Positions 31,800 to 40,265 of a stretch of DNA of 64,000 nucleotides are shown here, piece after piece. The stretch is from NCBI GenBank assembly GCA_964652205.1, contig CAZZAO010000004.1:26596-90595 (forward strand), read 5' to 3'. This DNA comes from ZC4RG36 sp964652205 (GTDB taxonomy: Bacteria; Chloroflexota; Anaerolineae; Aggregatilineales; Phototrophicaceae). Position 1 is the first letter of the stretch. Each line of letters begins with the position of its first letter. A model generated the notes under the pieces. The model saw nothing but the letters and a program-made list of their open reading frames with translations. It ran no database searches and was not told the DNA's origin. Both the position numbers and the translations under genes were made by a program.

Positions 31800-33110
31800 T
31801 CAGGTCGTTCGCGGCAGTGGATCATCCTGCGGTTTATCAGCCACTTCGTTCCGTTCGAGGATCACCCGCACCGACCTATCGTAGGTCCAATACTGCCAGA
31901 CCCAGTTGAGCAGAACCGCCAGCCGGTTGCGGAAACCCATCAGCGTCAGCAGATGCAGGCCGAGCCAGACGACCCAGGCGAGATAACCGCTCACGGGGAT
32001 GCGATTGTACAGGTAGGCGACAGCCCGACTGCGGCCAATCGTCGCCATCGCCCCACGGTCGCGGTAGTGGAATGATTGTTCAGCCTGCCCTGCCATGCGC
32101 CGTAAAATGTTCTTCGCCGCCAGCTTGCCCTGCTGCTGCGCGACCGGAATCAGCATCGGGTATGGCCTGCCGTCAGGATCGGGCAGATAGGCCATGTCGC
32201 CGACAACGTAGATGCCGGCGCGGCCAATAACTTCAGTCGTCGGTTTGATCGGCACACGCTGGCCTGCCGCCAGCGGCAGATTGAGCAGCGCAGTCAGCGG
32301 CGCGGCCTGCACGCCCGCCGACCAGACCAGCGTCGAAGTCGGGATGACGCGACCATCGCTCAGGCGGACATGATCTGCCGCGACATCAGCGACGGCGCTG
32401 TTCAGCATGACTTCGATACCGAGCGACTCGACCTGCCTGAGCGCCGATTCGCGCAGCCCTTCAGGGAACGAGCGCAGCAGGCTGTCGGTCGCTTCGATCA
32501 GGATGACGCGCGGTCGATTCGCCTCGCCGAAACCATATTCCTTCCGCAGCGCATGGGTCACCAGCTCGCGCAGCGCCCCCGCCGTCTCCAGCCCGGTCGG
32601 CCCGCCGCCGACGATCACCAGTGTCGTCAGCGCCTGACGCTTCGCGGCATCGTCGATCCAGGCGGCGCGCTCGAACAGGCTGAGAATGTGATTGCGCAGC
32701 GTAACGCTGTCATTCAAGTCCTTCAGGCTGAAGCTGTGCAGCGCCAGTTCGTCGTGACCGAAATAGCTGCTGACGCTGCCGCCAGCGACGATCAGCGAGT
32801 CGTACCCCTCGCGGCGCGTCTGCCCGCCGCTGCGCACCGTCACCGAGCGCTGGTCGGCGTCGATCTGCTCGACCTCGCCCATCAGGAACCGGACGTTGCT
32901 CTGACCGCCGAAAATGCCGCGCACCGGATAAGCGATCTCTTCCGGCTCCAGACCACAGGTGGCAACCTGATAAAGCAGCGGTGTGAAGGTGTGATAGTTG
33001 CGCCGGTCGATCAACAGCACGTCCACCGGCCCGTTTTCCAGCGCGCGCGCGGCGCTCAGTCCGCCAAAGCCCGCGCCAATGATGATAATCTTCGGTCGAT
33101 CACTGGTCAT
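31800..33110 (-). CDS. ndh: Type II NADH dehydrogenase (NDH-2) family flavoprotein
   Basis: A 436-residue FAD/NAD oxidoreductase. The N-terminal FAD motif is IIIIGAGFGGLSAAR. Then come the NDH-2 signature NYHTFTPLLYQVAT and a second nucleotide-binding motif, LVIVGGGPTGLETAG. The end of the FAD domain is YVVGDMAYLP. The C-terminal amphipathic part (LAWVVWLGLHLLTLMGFRNR) matches the membrane-binding tail of NDH-2. It oxidises NADH and reduces quinone without pumping protons. ATG at 33110 follows a GGGGGATCT ribosome site; in-frame text upstream to 33437 is not protein-like. Two CRP-like palindromes lie 51-88 bp upstream. Confidence 0.88.
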   Translation of the reverse strand: MTSDRPKIIIIGAGFGGLSAARALENGPVDVLLIDRRNYHTFTPLLYQVATCGLEPEEIAYPVRGIFGGQSNVRFLMGEVEQIDADQRSVTVRSGGQTRREGYDSLIVAGGSVSSYFGHDELALHSFSLKDLNDSVTLRNHILSLFERAAWIDDAAKRQALTTLVIVGGGPTGLETAGALRELVTHALRKEYGFGEANRPRVILIEATDSLLRSFPEGLRESALRQVESLGIEVMLNSAVADVAADHVRLSDGRVIPTSTLVWSAGVQAAPLTALLNLPLAAGQRVPIKPTTEVIGRAGIYVVGDMAYLPDPDGRPYPMLIPVAQQQGKLAAKNILRRMAGQAEQSFHYRDRGAMATIGRSRAVAYLYNRIPVSGYLAWVVWLGLHLLTLMGFRNRLAVLLNWVWQYWTYDRSVRVILERNEVADKPQDDPLPRTT

Positions 33111-33160
33111 CGGAGATCCCCCGATCTCTTGTACCTCGCTACAATCATTAGACGCCGTAT

Positions 33161-33176
33161 TGTGATTAATTTCACC
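33161..33176. promoter_or_regulatory. CRP-like operator site 1
   Basis: TGTGA-TTAATT-TCACC, a near-consensus CRP/FNR-superfamily half-site pair with centre 33168.5. Confidence 0.5.
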
Positions 33177-33182
33177 ATTAGT

Positions 33183-33198
33183 CGTGAATTTATTCACG
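33183..33198. promoter_or_regulatory. CRP-like operator site 2
   Basis: CGTGA-ATTTAT-TCACG, centre 33190.5. It lies exactly 22 bp, about two helix turns, from site 1, so both lie on one face of the DNA. Confidence 0.5.
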
Positions 33199-33210
33199 AT
33201 ATGCTCATCT

Positions 33211-33239
33211 TTCGACTTACGCGCCATCGGCGTTATACT
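33211..33239 (+). promoter_or_regulatory. Candidate purH promoter
   Basis: TTCGAC (33211-33216) and TATACT (33234-33239) with a 17 bp spacer. Confidence 0.5.
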
Positions 33240-33464
33240 CGTGCCTTTCCGCTCGCCTACCTGACCATCAACCCACCGTGTCCATGCTTCCGCTCGATCC
33301 AGTGATCTCGCCGTCCGCGCGGCGCTGTGGCTCGCCAACCATGCCAGCCCCTCAGACATGGTTCCAGACAACCTCCTCACCTTCAACCTGTTACCGACCG
33401 GCAGGCGGCGCGATGCGCGCACGCTGCCGAAACTCAAGCGCCATTCGCAGCGAGGATATGCTAA

Positions 33465-35003
33465 ATGCCACGAGCGTTACTCAGCGTCTATGACAAGACC
33501 GGCCTGACTGAATTCGCCTCGACCCTGCTGGAACTGGGCTGGGATCTGGTCGCCAGCGGCGGCACCGAGAAGCATCTGCGTGACGCCGGGCTGGCCGTCA
33601 CCTCGGTTGAGCAGTTGACCGGCAGCCCGGAGCTGCTTGGCGGGCGCGTCAAAACGCTGCATCCGGCCATTCACGGCGCGATTCTGGCCCGCAACACGCC
33701 GTCCGATCTGGAAGATTTACGCAAGCAGGGTTACGCGCCGATTACGCTCGTCGCCTGTAACCTCTATCCGTTTCAGGAGACGACTGCCAGAGCGAGCATC
33801 GCGCTTCAGGACGCTATCGAGCAGATCGACATTGGCGGCGTGACGCTGCTGCGCGCGGCAGCCAAGAATTTCTTCTTCGTCACCGTCGCCTCGAGCCCGA
33901 AGGACTATCCCCGGATCGTCGACGCGCTCGAACAGGGCAATCAGGTTGACATCGCCCTGCGCCGCGAGCTGGCGATCAAAGCCTTCGCTCACACGCGCGA
34001 CTATGACACCGCGATCCACGCCTACCTGTCGCAGGGGTTTGCGCCGAGTCTCGCCACGGACGACCTGCCCAGACATCTATCGGTAGGGATGCAGCAGGTC
34101 GAAGTGCTGCGCTACGGCGAAAATCCGCATCAGAACGCGGCCTACTACAGCCGTCTCTCGACCAGCGGCCCACTCGGCGGGACGATCCTCGGCGGCAAGC
34201 AGCTATCGTATAACAACATCCTCGACCTCGACTCGGCCTGGCGCGCAGTCAGCAGCTTCACTGAGCCAACCGTGGTGATCGTCAAGCACCTGACGCCGTG
34301 CGGCGTTGCCAGCGCGGAGAGTGTCACTGCCGCCCTGCCCGCTGCCATCGCCTCCGATCCGGTGTCCGCTTATGGCGGCGTGATGGCCGTCAATCGCCCG
34401 GTCGATGAAGCGTTCGTCGCCGGACTCGGCAGCCTGTTCGTCGAATGTATCGCCGCGCCAGAGTTCACCGAGGGCGCGCAGGGAATCTTCGCCAGCAAGC
34501 GCAAGAACTGCCGCCTGCTCCAGATTCCACACCCGTTCAACGGCGCGGAGCTGGAAATCCGCAGCGTCCATGGCGGGATGCTGGCGCAGCGCGCCGACCT
34601 CGGCGATCCGGCGGGGATGACGGTCCGCACCGTCAGCAAACGCGCGCCGACTCAGGAAGAATACGACGCGCTGATGTTCGCCTGGAAAGTATGCCAGCAC
34701 GTCAAATCGAACGCGATTGTGCTGGCGTCCGGACACGCGACCGTCGGCGTCGGCGGCGGGCTGCCGAGCCGCGTCGATGCCGTCGAGCTGGCGGTCAGGA
34801 AAGCCGGGGAAAAGGCCGCAGGCGCGGTCATGGCGTCGGACGCTTTCTTTCCGTTCAATGACAGCATCGAGGTCGCCGCGAAAGCGGGAGTCACGGCGGT
34901 GGTCGAGCCGGGCGGCTCGATCCGCGACGCTGACGCCATCGCCGCCGCCGACGCCGCCAACATGGCGATGATCTTCACCGGCGTGCGACATTTCAAGCAC
35001 TAA
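33465..35003 (+). CDS. purH: Bifunctional AICAR formyltransferase/IMP cyclohydrolase
   Basis: A 512-residue enzyme for the last two steps of IMP synthesis. The N-terminal MGS-like cyclohydrolase domain (1-135) has LLSVYDKTGL, LVASGGTEKHL and GGRVKTLHPAIHGAIL. The formyltransferase domain has YGENPHQNAAYY, the catalytic KH pair in VKHLTPCGVA (usually NPCGVA), and SDAFFPFNDSIEVAA with GGSIRDAD near the end. Length is normal. ATG at 33465 gives the standard RALLSVYDKTG start. The leader is long and may be regulated by the upstream CRP-like sites. A repeat-type hairpin follows the stop. Confidence 0.96.
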   Translation: MPRALLSVYDKTGLTEFASTLLELGWDLVASGGTEKHLRDAGLAVTSVEQLTGSPELLGGRVKTLHPAIHGAILARNTPSDLEDLRKQGYAPITLVACNLYPFQETTARASIALQDAIEQIDIGGVTLLRAAAKNFFFVTVASSPKDYPRIVDALEQGNQVDIALRRELAIKAFAHTRDYDTAIHAYLSQGFAPSLATDDLPRHLSVGMQQVEVLRYGENPHQNAAYYSRLSTSGPLGGTILGGKQLSYNNILDLDSAWRAVSSFTEPTVVIVKHLTPCGVASAESVTAALPAAIASDPVSAYGGVMAVNRPVDEAFVAGLGSLFVECIAAPEFTEGAQGIFASKRKNCRLLQIPHPFNGAELEIRSVHGGMLAQRADLGDPAGMTVRTVSKRAPTQEEYDALMFAWKVCQHVKSNAIVLASGHATVGVGGGLPSRVDAVELAVRKAGEKAAGAVMASDAFFPFNDSIEVAAKAGVTAVVEPGGSIRDADAIAAADAANMAMIFTGVRHFKH

Positions 35004-35098
35004 AGGAGAGGACTGAGCGATGAGGACTGAGACAAGACAGAAGTGCGGATGAGTCTACTCAGTCCTCAGTCCTCGGCCCTCAGTCCTTTTAGTTTTTC
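35002..35098. repeat. Inverted AGGACTGAG repeat block after purH, possible terminator
   Basis: Two direct AGGACTGAG units (35008-35031) face several inverted CTCAGTCCT units (35058-35087), ending in TCCTTTTAGTTTTT. It forms a long imperfect hairpin with a T-rich tail, so it may terminate purH. The unit is shared with 16814-16839. Confidence 0.55.
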
Positions 35099-35102
35099 AG
35101 CC

Positions 35103-35131
35103 TTGTCAGGGGAAAGCCACTTTGCTATACT
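35103..35131 (+). promoter_or_regulatory. Promoter of tRNA-Thr
   Basis: TTGTCA (35103-35108) and TATACT (35126-35131) with a 17 bp spacer, 12 bp before the tRNA. Confidence 0.65.
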
Positions 35132-35143
35132 TTTCCCCAATAG

Positions 35144-35215
35144 GCCATCCTAGCTCAATGGCAGAGCAATCGCTTCGTAAGCGATAGGTTATGAGTTCAA
35201 CTCTCATGGATGGCT
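35144..35215 (+). tRNA. tRNA-Thr (anticodon CGT)
   Basis: A complete cloverleaf by eye. The acceptor stem is GCCATCC (35144-35150) with GGATGGC (35208-35214). The D stem is GCTC/GAGC. The anticodon stem ATCGC/GCGAT surrounds loop TTCGTAA, giving anticodon CGT (35176-35178), which reads ACG. The T stem is ATGAG/CTCAT with loop TTCAACT. The discriminator base is T. The 3' CCA is not encoded. Confidence 0.95.
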
Positions 35216-35280
35216 CAATCGCACATGCCCGCTGGCTAACTGGTCGCGGGCATGTCGTTTGTAGCTGAGGAGTCTCTGCC

Positions 35281-35937
35281 ATGCCAGACCCGCGTCGCCC
35301 CGTAACCATCGCTGTGACCGGTGGCACAGGCTCCGGCAAAACGACCATCTCCAACGCCATCCTCGAACAGGTCGGCGGCCATAATATCGCCTACCTGCCG
35401 CACGACGCCTACTATAAAGATCGCGCCGATATTCCGCTGATCGACGCCAACACGCCGAACTTCGACCATCCTGACGCCATCGAGACCTCGCTGATGATCG
35501 AGCACATTCGCCGCTTGCAGCGCGGCGAAGCGGTCAACGTCCCGGTTTACGATTTCACCCGCGATCTCAGGACGCAGCACACCACACGCGTCGAACCGCA
35601 CCCGATCATTCTGGTCGAAGGCATCCTGCTCTTAGCCGAGCCAGAGCTGCGCAGCCTGTTCGACGTCAAAATCTTTGTCGACACTGATGCCGATATTCGC
35701 CTGATTCGGCGGCTCAAGCGCGACATCGCCGACCGAGGCCGCACGGCTGAATCAGTCATCACTCAGTACATGACGACCGTCCGCCCGATGCACCTCGAAT
35801 TCGTCGAGCCGAGCAAGCGGTTTGCCGATGTCATCATCCCCGAAGGCGGCTTCAACACTGTCGCCATCGACATGATCGCCGACCGCGTCCGCAGTCTGCT
35901 CCGGCGCAGCGCCGACGAGCCTGTGAGCGGGGATTGA
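35281..35937 (+). CDS. udk: Uridine kinase
   Basis: A 218-residue P-loop kinase that phosphorylates uridine/cytidine in pyrimidine salvage. Walker A is GGTGSGKTT at residues 14-22. Substrate segments are AYLPHDAYYKDRADIP, NFDHPDAIET and YDFTRDLRTQHTTRVEP, and ILVEGILLLAEP is the Walker B-type strand. The C-terminal lid has RRLKRDIADRGRT and a VRPMHLEFVEPSK end. Length and order are standard. The ATG at 35281 sits behind GAGGAG. Its stop codon overlaps the -35 box of the T-box promoter. Confidence 0.95.
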   Translation: MPDPRRPVTIAVTGGTGSGKTTISNAILEQVGGHNIAYLPHDAYYKDRADIPLIDANTPNFDHPDAIETSLMIEHIRRLQRGEAVNVPVYDFTRDLRTQHTTRVEPHPIILVEGILLLAEPELRSLFDVKIFVDTDADIRLIRRLKRDIADRGRTAESVITQYMTTVRPMHLEFVEPSKRFADVIIPEGGFNTVAIDMIADRVRSLLRRSADEPVSGD

Positions 35938-35963
35938 CGCTCGATTTTTGAACGTGCTATACT
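35934..35963 (+). promoter_or_regulatory. Promoter of the T-box/methyltransferase/valS transcript
   Basis: TTGACG (35934-35939, overlapping the udk stop) and TATACT (35958-35963) with 18 bp spacer. Confidence 0.6.
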
Positions 35964-35969
35964 CGTTGT

Positions 35970-36225
35970 AACGCTATATCAAAAGACGGTGAACAGGAAG
36001 CGCGGCAGCTTCTCGACGTCAGCGAATGCGGGCCTTTGGGTGGAAGCCTGCTCGTCGATACCGCCGTGTGTCGCCTGGGAGTCGCCCGGCTGAACGCCAG
36101 TAAGCCGGGACGGTCGCGCCCGTTATCGCGTTCGAGTGCCTCAGCCGCCGCGCCGCGACCGGGGAAACAAGGTGGTACCGCGAGTAGCCTCTTCGTCCTT
36201 GTATGACGATGAGGCTATTTTATTT
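35970..36225 (+). promoter_or_regulatory. T-box riboswitch upstream of a methyltransferase and valS
   Basis: The T-box core AAGGTGGTACCGCG lies at 36169-36182. It is followed by an intrinsic terminator (TAGCCTC at 36185-36191 pairing with GAGGCTA at 36211-36217, then TTTTATTT). Stem I can be folded by hand from GGTGA/TCGCC (35988/36071), CGCGGC/GCCGTG (36001/36063) and TCGACG/CGTCGA (36013/36053). A distal GGGTGGAAGCC loop lies near 36038. Uncharged tRNA should pair with TGGT in the bulge and block termination. The T following TGG calls for a tRNA with discriminator A, as in tRNA-Val but not this tRNA-Thr. The specifier codon is unclear (see findings). Confidence 0.85.
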
Positions 36226-36243
36226 CACGCGCAGGGAGACGGC

Positions 36244-37026
36244 ATGGCTGAGAGCAACAACACCAACGACTTCTATGATGCGATTGCCGAGTTCTACCCG
36301 CTGTTTAACCGCGACTGGGAAACCCGACTGGAACGCGAAGGGCTGGGCCTGCGCTCAATCTTTCGCAACCGGGGCATCGAGCGCGTGCTCGACGCCTCAT
36401 CTGGCGCGGGCGCGCAGGCCATCCCGCTGGCGCTGCTCGGCTTCGACGTCGTTGCCGCCGACCCCAGCCCCGGCATGATCCGCAAGGCGCAGGAGATTGC
36501 CGCGCGCTACGGGGTTGCCGACCGAATCCAGTTCGAGCGCGCCGGGTTTCTCGAGCTTCGACAGGATGTAACCGGCCCCTTCGATGCCGTCATCAGCAAA
36601 GGCAACGCCCTGCCTCACCTGCTGCGCGACGACGAGATTGAGGCGGCGATCCGGGCGTTCCATGACCTGCTGCGCCCCGGCGGAACCCTGGTGATCGGAA
36701 TGCGCGATTTCGGCCCGTTCATGGAAGACCGCCCGCGCTTCATCCCCGGCTTTACGCATGAATTCGACGACGGCAGCGAATTCATCACCTTCGATCTGTG
36801 GGAGTGGCGCGACGGCCCGCCGGTCATCGCCACGCAAAACCTGTTCATCGTCCGCGGCAGCGGACACGTTTACGAAACGATCAAGCGCGAGGTGACGTTC
36901 CGCCCGCTCTCGACCGACGAGGTCAAGGTCGTCCTGCTGGAAGTCGGCTTCGAGGACGTCACCGATCAGCCTGATCGCACTGAGCGCGTGCTGGTCGCAA
37001 GGAAGCCGCTCGGCGCGGGGGAATAA
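36244..37026 (+). CDS. Class I SAM-dependent methyltransferase
   Basis: A 260-residue Rossmann methyltransferase. Motif I is VLDASSGAGAQAI, then FDVVAADPSPGMIRKA (acidic residue for the ribose), FDAVISKGNALPHLL (motif IV), and LRPGGTLVIGMRD. The N-terminal FYDAIAEFYPLFNRDWE resembles glycine/sarcosine-type N-methyltransferases, but the substrate cannot be assigned. ATG at 36244 lies behind AGGGAG and after the T-box terminator, so the gene is under T-box control with valS. A small-molecule methyltransferase in a valyl-tRNA synthetase leader operon is uncommon. Confidence 0.85.
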   Translation: MAESNNTNDFYDAIAEFYPLFNRDWETRLEREGLGLRSIFRNRGIERVLDASSGAGAQAIPLALLGFDVVAADPSPGMIRKAQEIAARYGVADRIQFERAGFLELRQDVTGPFDAVISKGNALPHLLRDDEIEAAIRAFHDLLRPGGTLVIGMRDFGPFMEDRPRFIPGFTHEFDDGSEFITFDLWEWRDGPPVIATQNLFIVRGSGHVYETIKREVTFRPLSTDEVKVVLLEVGFEDVTDQPDRTERVLVARKPLGAGE

Positions 37027-37184
37027 TGCCCTGCTGGTTGAAGCCAGCTAAAGACCCTACCGTATTGAGTCCTTTCCGGGGACTTGCACTTTCGCAGCCA
37101 GCAGGCCCTCAGCCTCTGGCGGCAAACGCTGAAGAGGATGAGGCGACCCGTAGCGGTCGCCGAACGAACAGATTGAGGTGCATC

Positions 37185-39818
37185 GTGACTGAACCTATGC
37201 CTAAAAATTTCGACTTCGCCGAGGCCGAGCCTCGACTGTACGAAAACTGGGAAACCGGCGGCTATTTCAAGCCGGAAGTTGCCGGGCCAGACGCCGAGAC
37301 CTACACCATCAGTATGCCGCCGCCGAACGTGACCGGCGCGCTGCATATCGGCCATGCCCTGTTCAGCACACTCGAAGACCTGATGATTCGTTATGAGCGG
37401 ATGCGCGGCAAGGCGGCGCTGTGGCTTCCCGGAACCGACCACGCTGGAATCGCCACTCAGCTTCAGGTCGAAAAGATGCTGATCGAACAGGGAACCAGCC
37501 GCGAGGAAATCGGCTACGAGGAATTTCTCTATCGGACATGGGAGTGGAAAAATAAGTACGGCGGGACGATTATCCGCCAGCTTCGCCGCCTCGGCGCAAG
37601 CTGCGACTGGGATCGTGAGCGCTTTACCCTCGATGAAGGGCTGTCGGAAGCCGTGCAGACCGTCTTTATCGCCCTCTACGAGCAGGGACTGATCTATCGC
37701 GGGCCGCGTCTGGTCAACTGGAGTCCCGGCCTTAAAACTGCCGTCTCTGACCTCGAAGTGGAGCGCGAAGAGGAGCCGGGCAAGCTCTATTATTTCAATT
37801 ATCCGCTCGAAGACGGCGGCTCGATTCCCGTCTCGACGACCCGCCCGGAAACCATCCTCGGCGATACTGCCGTCGCCGTCCACCCCGACGACCCGCGCTA
37901 CAGCAGCCTGATCGGTCGCACAGCGCTCGTGCCGCTGCTCAACCGGCAGATTCCGGTCATCGCCGACGACTATGTTGACCGTGAGTTCGGCACGGGCGCG
38001 TTGAAAATCACGCCCGGCCACGACTTCAATGACTATGAAATCGGCAAGCGCCACAAGCTGCCCGTCATCAATATCATGAACCGCGACGCGACCCTGAACG
38101 ACCATGCCGGAGCCTACGCCGGGTTGGATCGGTTCGCAGCGCGAGACAAAATCTGGGCCGACATGGCTGCCGCCGGGATGACGGTCAAGGTCGAGGACAT
38201 CGTCCACACCGTCCCGCGCAGTCAGCGCGGCGGCGAGATCGTCGAGCCGCTGGTCAGCACGCAGTGGTTCCTCAGGATTCAGCCGCTGGCCGACAAGGCG
38301 CTGGCTGCTGTCCGCGATGGTCAGATTCAGATCGTGCCGGAGCGCTTCGAGAAGGTCTACTATCACTGGCTGGAGAACATTGAGGACTGGTGCATCAGTC
38401 GTCAGCTCTGGTGGGGACACCGAATTCCAGCCTGGTATACCGATGCTGGCGATCTCTATGTCGGTCGGGAAGCGCCGCCAGAGGACGGCAAGCAGTGGAT
38501 CGCCGAAACTGACGTCCTCGACACCTGGTTCAGCAGCGGTCTGTGGCCGTTCAGCACGCTCGGCTGGCCGGAAAGGACGCCTGACCTCGAACGCTATTAC
38601 CCGACCCAGATGATGGAAACCGGCTACGACATCCTGTTTTTCTGGGTGGCGCGGATGATTATGATGGGGCTGTGGTTCACCGATCAGCCGCCGTTCTCGG
38701 TCGTCTATCTGCATGGTCTGGTGCGCGACAAGCTCGGTCGTAAGATCAGCAAGACGCTCGGCAACACGATTGACCCGCTGGAACTGGTCAACCAGTACGG
38801 CGCTGACCCGCTGCGCTTCACGCTCGTCACTGGCTCAACCCCCGGCAACGACATCAACCTCGACACCGCCCGCGTCGAGCGCAACTGGCGCTTCGTCAAT
38901 AAAATCTGGCAGATGACCAGCTTTGTCCAGCAAAACCTTGACAGCGCGATTCCTGCCGGGCCGCCGCCGCCTGAGGCCCTTGATCTGCCGTCGCAGTGGA
39001 TTCTCAGCCGCCTCAACGGGCTGGTCAGCAACGTCCAGCGGCTGTTCGATACCTATCAATACGGTGAAGCGGGTCGCCAGCTCGACGACTTCCTGTGGAA
39101 CGAGTTCGCCGACTGGTACATCGAGATCAGCAAGCACCCGCTCTATAACGGTGACGCGATCACCCGACAGGCGACGCTGCAAGTGCTGGCGACGGTGCTC
39201 GATACCAGCCTGCGCCTGCTGCACCCGTTCATGCCGTTCGTGACCGAGGAACTGTGGCAGTATCTCCCGCACAACAGCAGTCATCCGCTGATTATCGCGC
39301 CGTGGCCGAGCGCCGACAGCGCCTACGTCAACCCACACGCCGAGGCGACCATGAACACGCTGATCGATCTGGTGCGCGGCGTCCGTAACGTCCGCGTCGA
39401 GTACAACGTCGATCCCGGCCACAAGATCAAAGCCGTCGTCTCGCCGGGGAGCTACCGCGAAGCCATCGCGCACTACAGCTACCTGTTCGCGCGGCTGTGC
39501 AACATCGGCGAAGTGTCGATGCTGGTCGAGGGCGGGGAGCCGCCAGGCAACGCAGCCTCGCTGGTCGTCAGCGACGTGACGATCTACCTGCCGCTGGCCG
39601 ATCTTGTCGATACCGCGGCGGAATGTGAGCGTCTGAGCAGGGAACTGGCGAAGCTCAAGGAGCAGATCGCGCGCACTGAAGGGATGCTCGGCAACGAGAG
39701 CTTCGTCAGCCGCGCCCGTCCCGACGTGGTTGAGCGCGAGCGCGCTCGGCTGGCTGACCTGCAATCGAGCGAGACCCAGGTTGCAGATCGGCTGGCGCGG
39801 TTGTGCGCGGGGGGATAA
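37185..39818 (+). CDS. valS: Valyl-tRNA synthetase
   Basis: A class I synthetase of 877 residues. HIGH motif region: PPPNVTGALHIGHAL. Editing/catalytic landmarks: GTDHAGIATQLQVEK, YRGPRLVNWSPGLKTAVSD, STTRPETILGDTA. KMSKS equivalent: GRKISKTLGN. The C-terminal coiled-coil arm (ECERLSRELAKLKEQIART and FVSRARPDVVERERARL) is specific to ValRS. GTG at 37185 is chosen because GAGG precedes it by 6 bases; an ATG at 37197 is a near alternative. The region 37027-37184 before it has no convincing second T-box. It likely shares the T-box transcript with the methyltransferase. Confidence 0.97.
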   Translation: MTEPMPKNFDFAEAEPRLYENWETGGYFKPEVAGPDAETYTISMPPPNVTGALHIGHALFSTLEDLMIRYERMRGKAALWLPGTDHAGIATQLQVEKMLIEQGTSREEIGYEEFLYRTWEWKNKYGGTIIRQLRRLGASCDWDRERFTLDEGLSEAVQTVFIALYEQGLIYRGPRLVNWSPGLKTAVSDLEVEREEEPGKLYYFNYPLEDGGSIPVSTTRPETILGDTAVAVHPDDPRYSSLIGRTALVPLLNRQIPVIADDYVDREFGTGALKITPGHDFNDYEIGKRHKLPVINIMNRDATLNDHAGAYAGLDRFAARDKIWADMAAAGMTVKVEDIVHTVPRSQRGGEIVEPLVSTQWFLRIQPLADKALAAVRDGQIQIVPERFEKVYYHWLENIEDWCISRQLWWGHRIPAWYTDAGDLYVGREAPPEDGKQWIAETDVLDTWFSSGLWPFSTLGWPERTPDLERYYPTQMMETGYDILFFWVARMIMMGLWFTDQPPFSVVYLHGLVRDKLGRKISKTLGNTIDPLELVNQYGADPLRFTLVTGSTPGNDINLDTARVERNWRFVNKIWQMTSFVQQNLDSAIPAGPPPPEALDLPSQWILSRLNGLVSNVQRLFDTYQYGEAGRQLDDFLWNEFADWYIEISKHPLYNGDAITRQATLQVLATVLDTSLRLLHPFMPFVTEELWQYLPHNSSHPLIIAPWPSADSAYVNPHAEATMNTLIDLVRGVRNVRVEYNVDPGHKIKAVVSPGSYREAIAHYSYLFARLCNIGEVSMLVEGGEPPGNAASLVVSDVTIYLPLADLVDTAAECERLSRELAKLKEQIARTEGMLGNESFVSRARPDVVERERARLADLQSSETQVADRLARLCAGG

Positions 39819-39841
39819 ATCCTTAACTGGCGCATCGATAC

Positions 39842-39897
39842 GCCCGATGCTCAAAGCATCGGGCTACGAATCAGCTCGAAAGCCAGCTAAAGCTGGC
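39842..39897. repeat. Two intergenic hairpin repeats after valS
   Basis: A perfect 10 bp hairpin, GCCCGATGCT-CAA-AGCATCGGGC (39842-39864), is followed by TAC and is related to 17945-17967. A second hairpin, GCCAGCT-AA-AGCTGGC, is at 39882-39897. The 13-mer AAGCCAGCTAAAG also occurs at 37041-37053. The rest of 39898-40040 holds nothing recognisable. Confidence 0.55.
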
Positions 39898-40040
39898 CCG
39901 CGGCGTGTGGGTTCGAAGCTGCGAGCTGACTGATGCGAGTGAATGGTTTTATCAGGTCAACCGGACAGTCTTCGGTGGCACGCGATTGGTTGCGCCTGCC
40001 GCAAGGCTTCGCGGCCTCAGAAGCCTGCAGGAGAGGGCAT

Positions 40041-40265
40041 TTATCCCTGCCCCTTTTGTTTGCTGAGAAACAGCTTACGACCGGCGTCCTGAGCAGCCTT
40101 GCGGACTTCAGCATCGGGGTCGGTTTTGAAGATCGCTTGCAGCCCGTCGAGCGCTTCAGGGTCGCCGATCAGCGCCAGCTCGGTGATCGCTTTGAGGCGC
40201 ACGGCGGCGCTGCGATCCTGCAAGCGCCCCAGATGATAGGCCACCAGCTTTTTCTGCACGCTCAC
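40041..40265 (-). CDS. Small HEAT-repeat protein
   Basis: A 74-residue helical protein with two HEAT-like units (HLGRLQDRSAAVRLKAITEL and LIGDPEALDGLQAIFKTD, then DAEVRKAAQDAGRKL). It is basic at the end (KLFLSKQKGQG). The HEAT pattern and GTG start at 40265 support a real gene. Such mini-HEAT proteins are common next to longer ones and may act as adaptors. Function is unknown. Confidence 0.65.
   Translation of the reverse strand: MSVQKKLVAYHLGRLQDRSAAVRLKAITELALIGDPEALDGLQAIFKTDPDAEVRKAAQDAGRKLFLSKQKGQG

Larger units (their letters stand above)
33111..33464. other. Divergent regulatory region between NDH-2 and purH
   Basis: About 354 bases. It contains two GTGA-N6-TCAC palindromes (33162-33175 and 33184-33197) and a plus-strand promoter TTCGAC/TATACT at 33211-33239. 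From 33240 to 33464 there is only fragmentary open frame without a convincing start or ribosome site; nothing else is seen. A leader of about 220 bases for purH is therefore likely. Confidence 0.5.

Noticed and set aside
33278..33493. Possible small gene before purH, and a frame reading DLAVRAALWLANHAS
   Set aside because: No start with ribosome site; too short; better explained as a leader.
35970..36225. Calling the T-box threonine-specific because of ACC in the loop
   Set aside because: TGGT in the bulge needs discriminator A, but the tRNA-Thr seen here has T, and the downstream synthetase is ValRS.
37027..37184. Second T-box or riboswitch directly before valS
   Set aside because: No T-box core sequence and no terminator hairpin were found in this stretch.
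36966..38714. A 582-codon minus-strand open frame across valS
   Set aside because: ValRS motifs lie on the plus strand here; the antisense frame has no domain and exists because of high GC.
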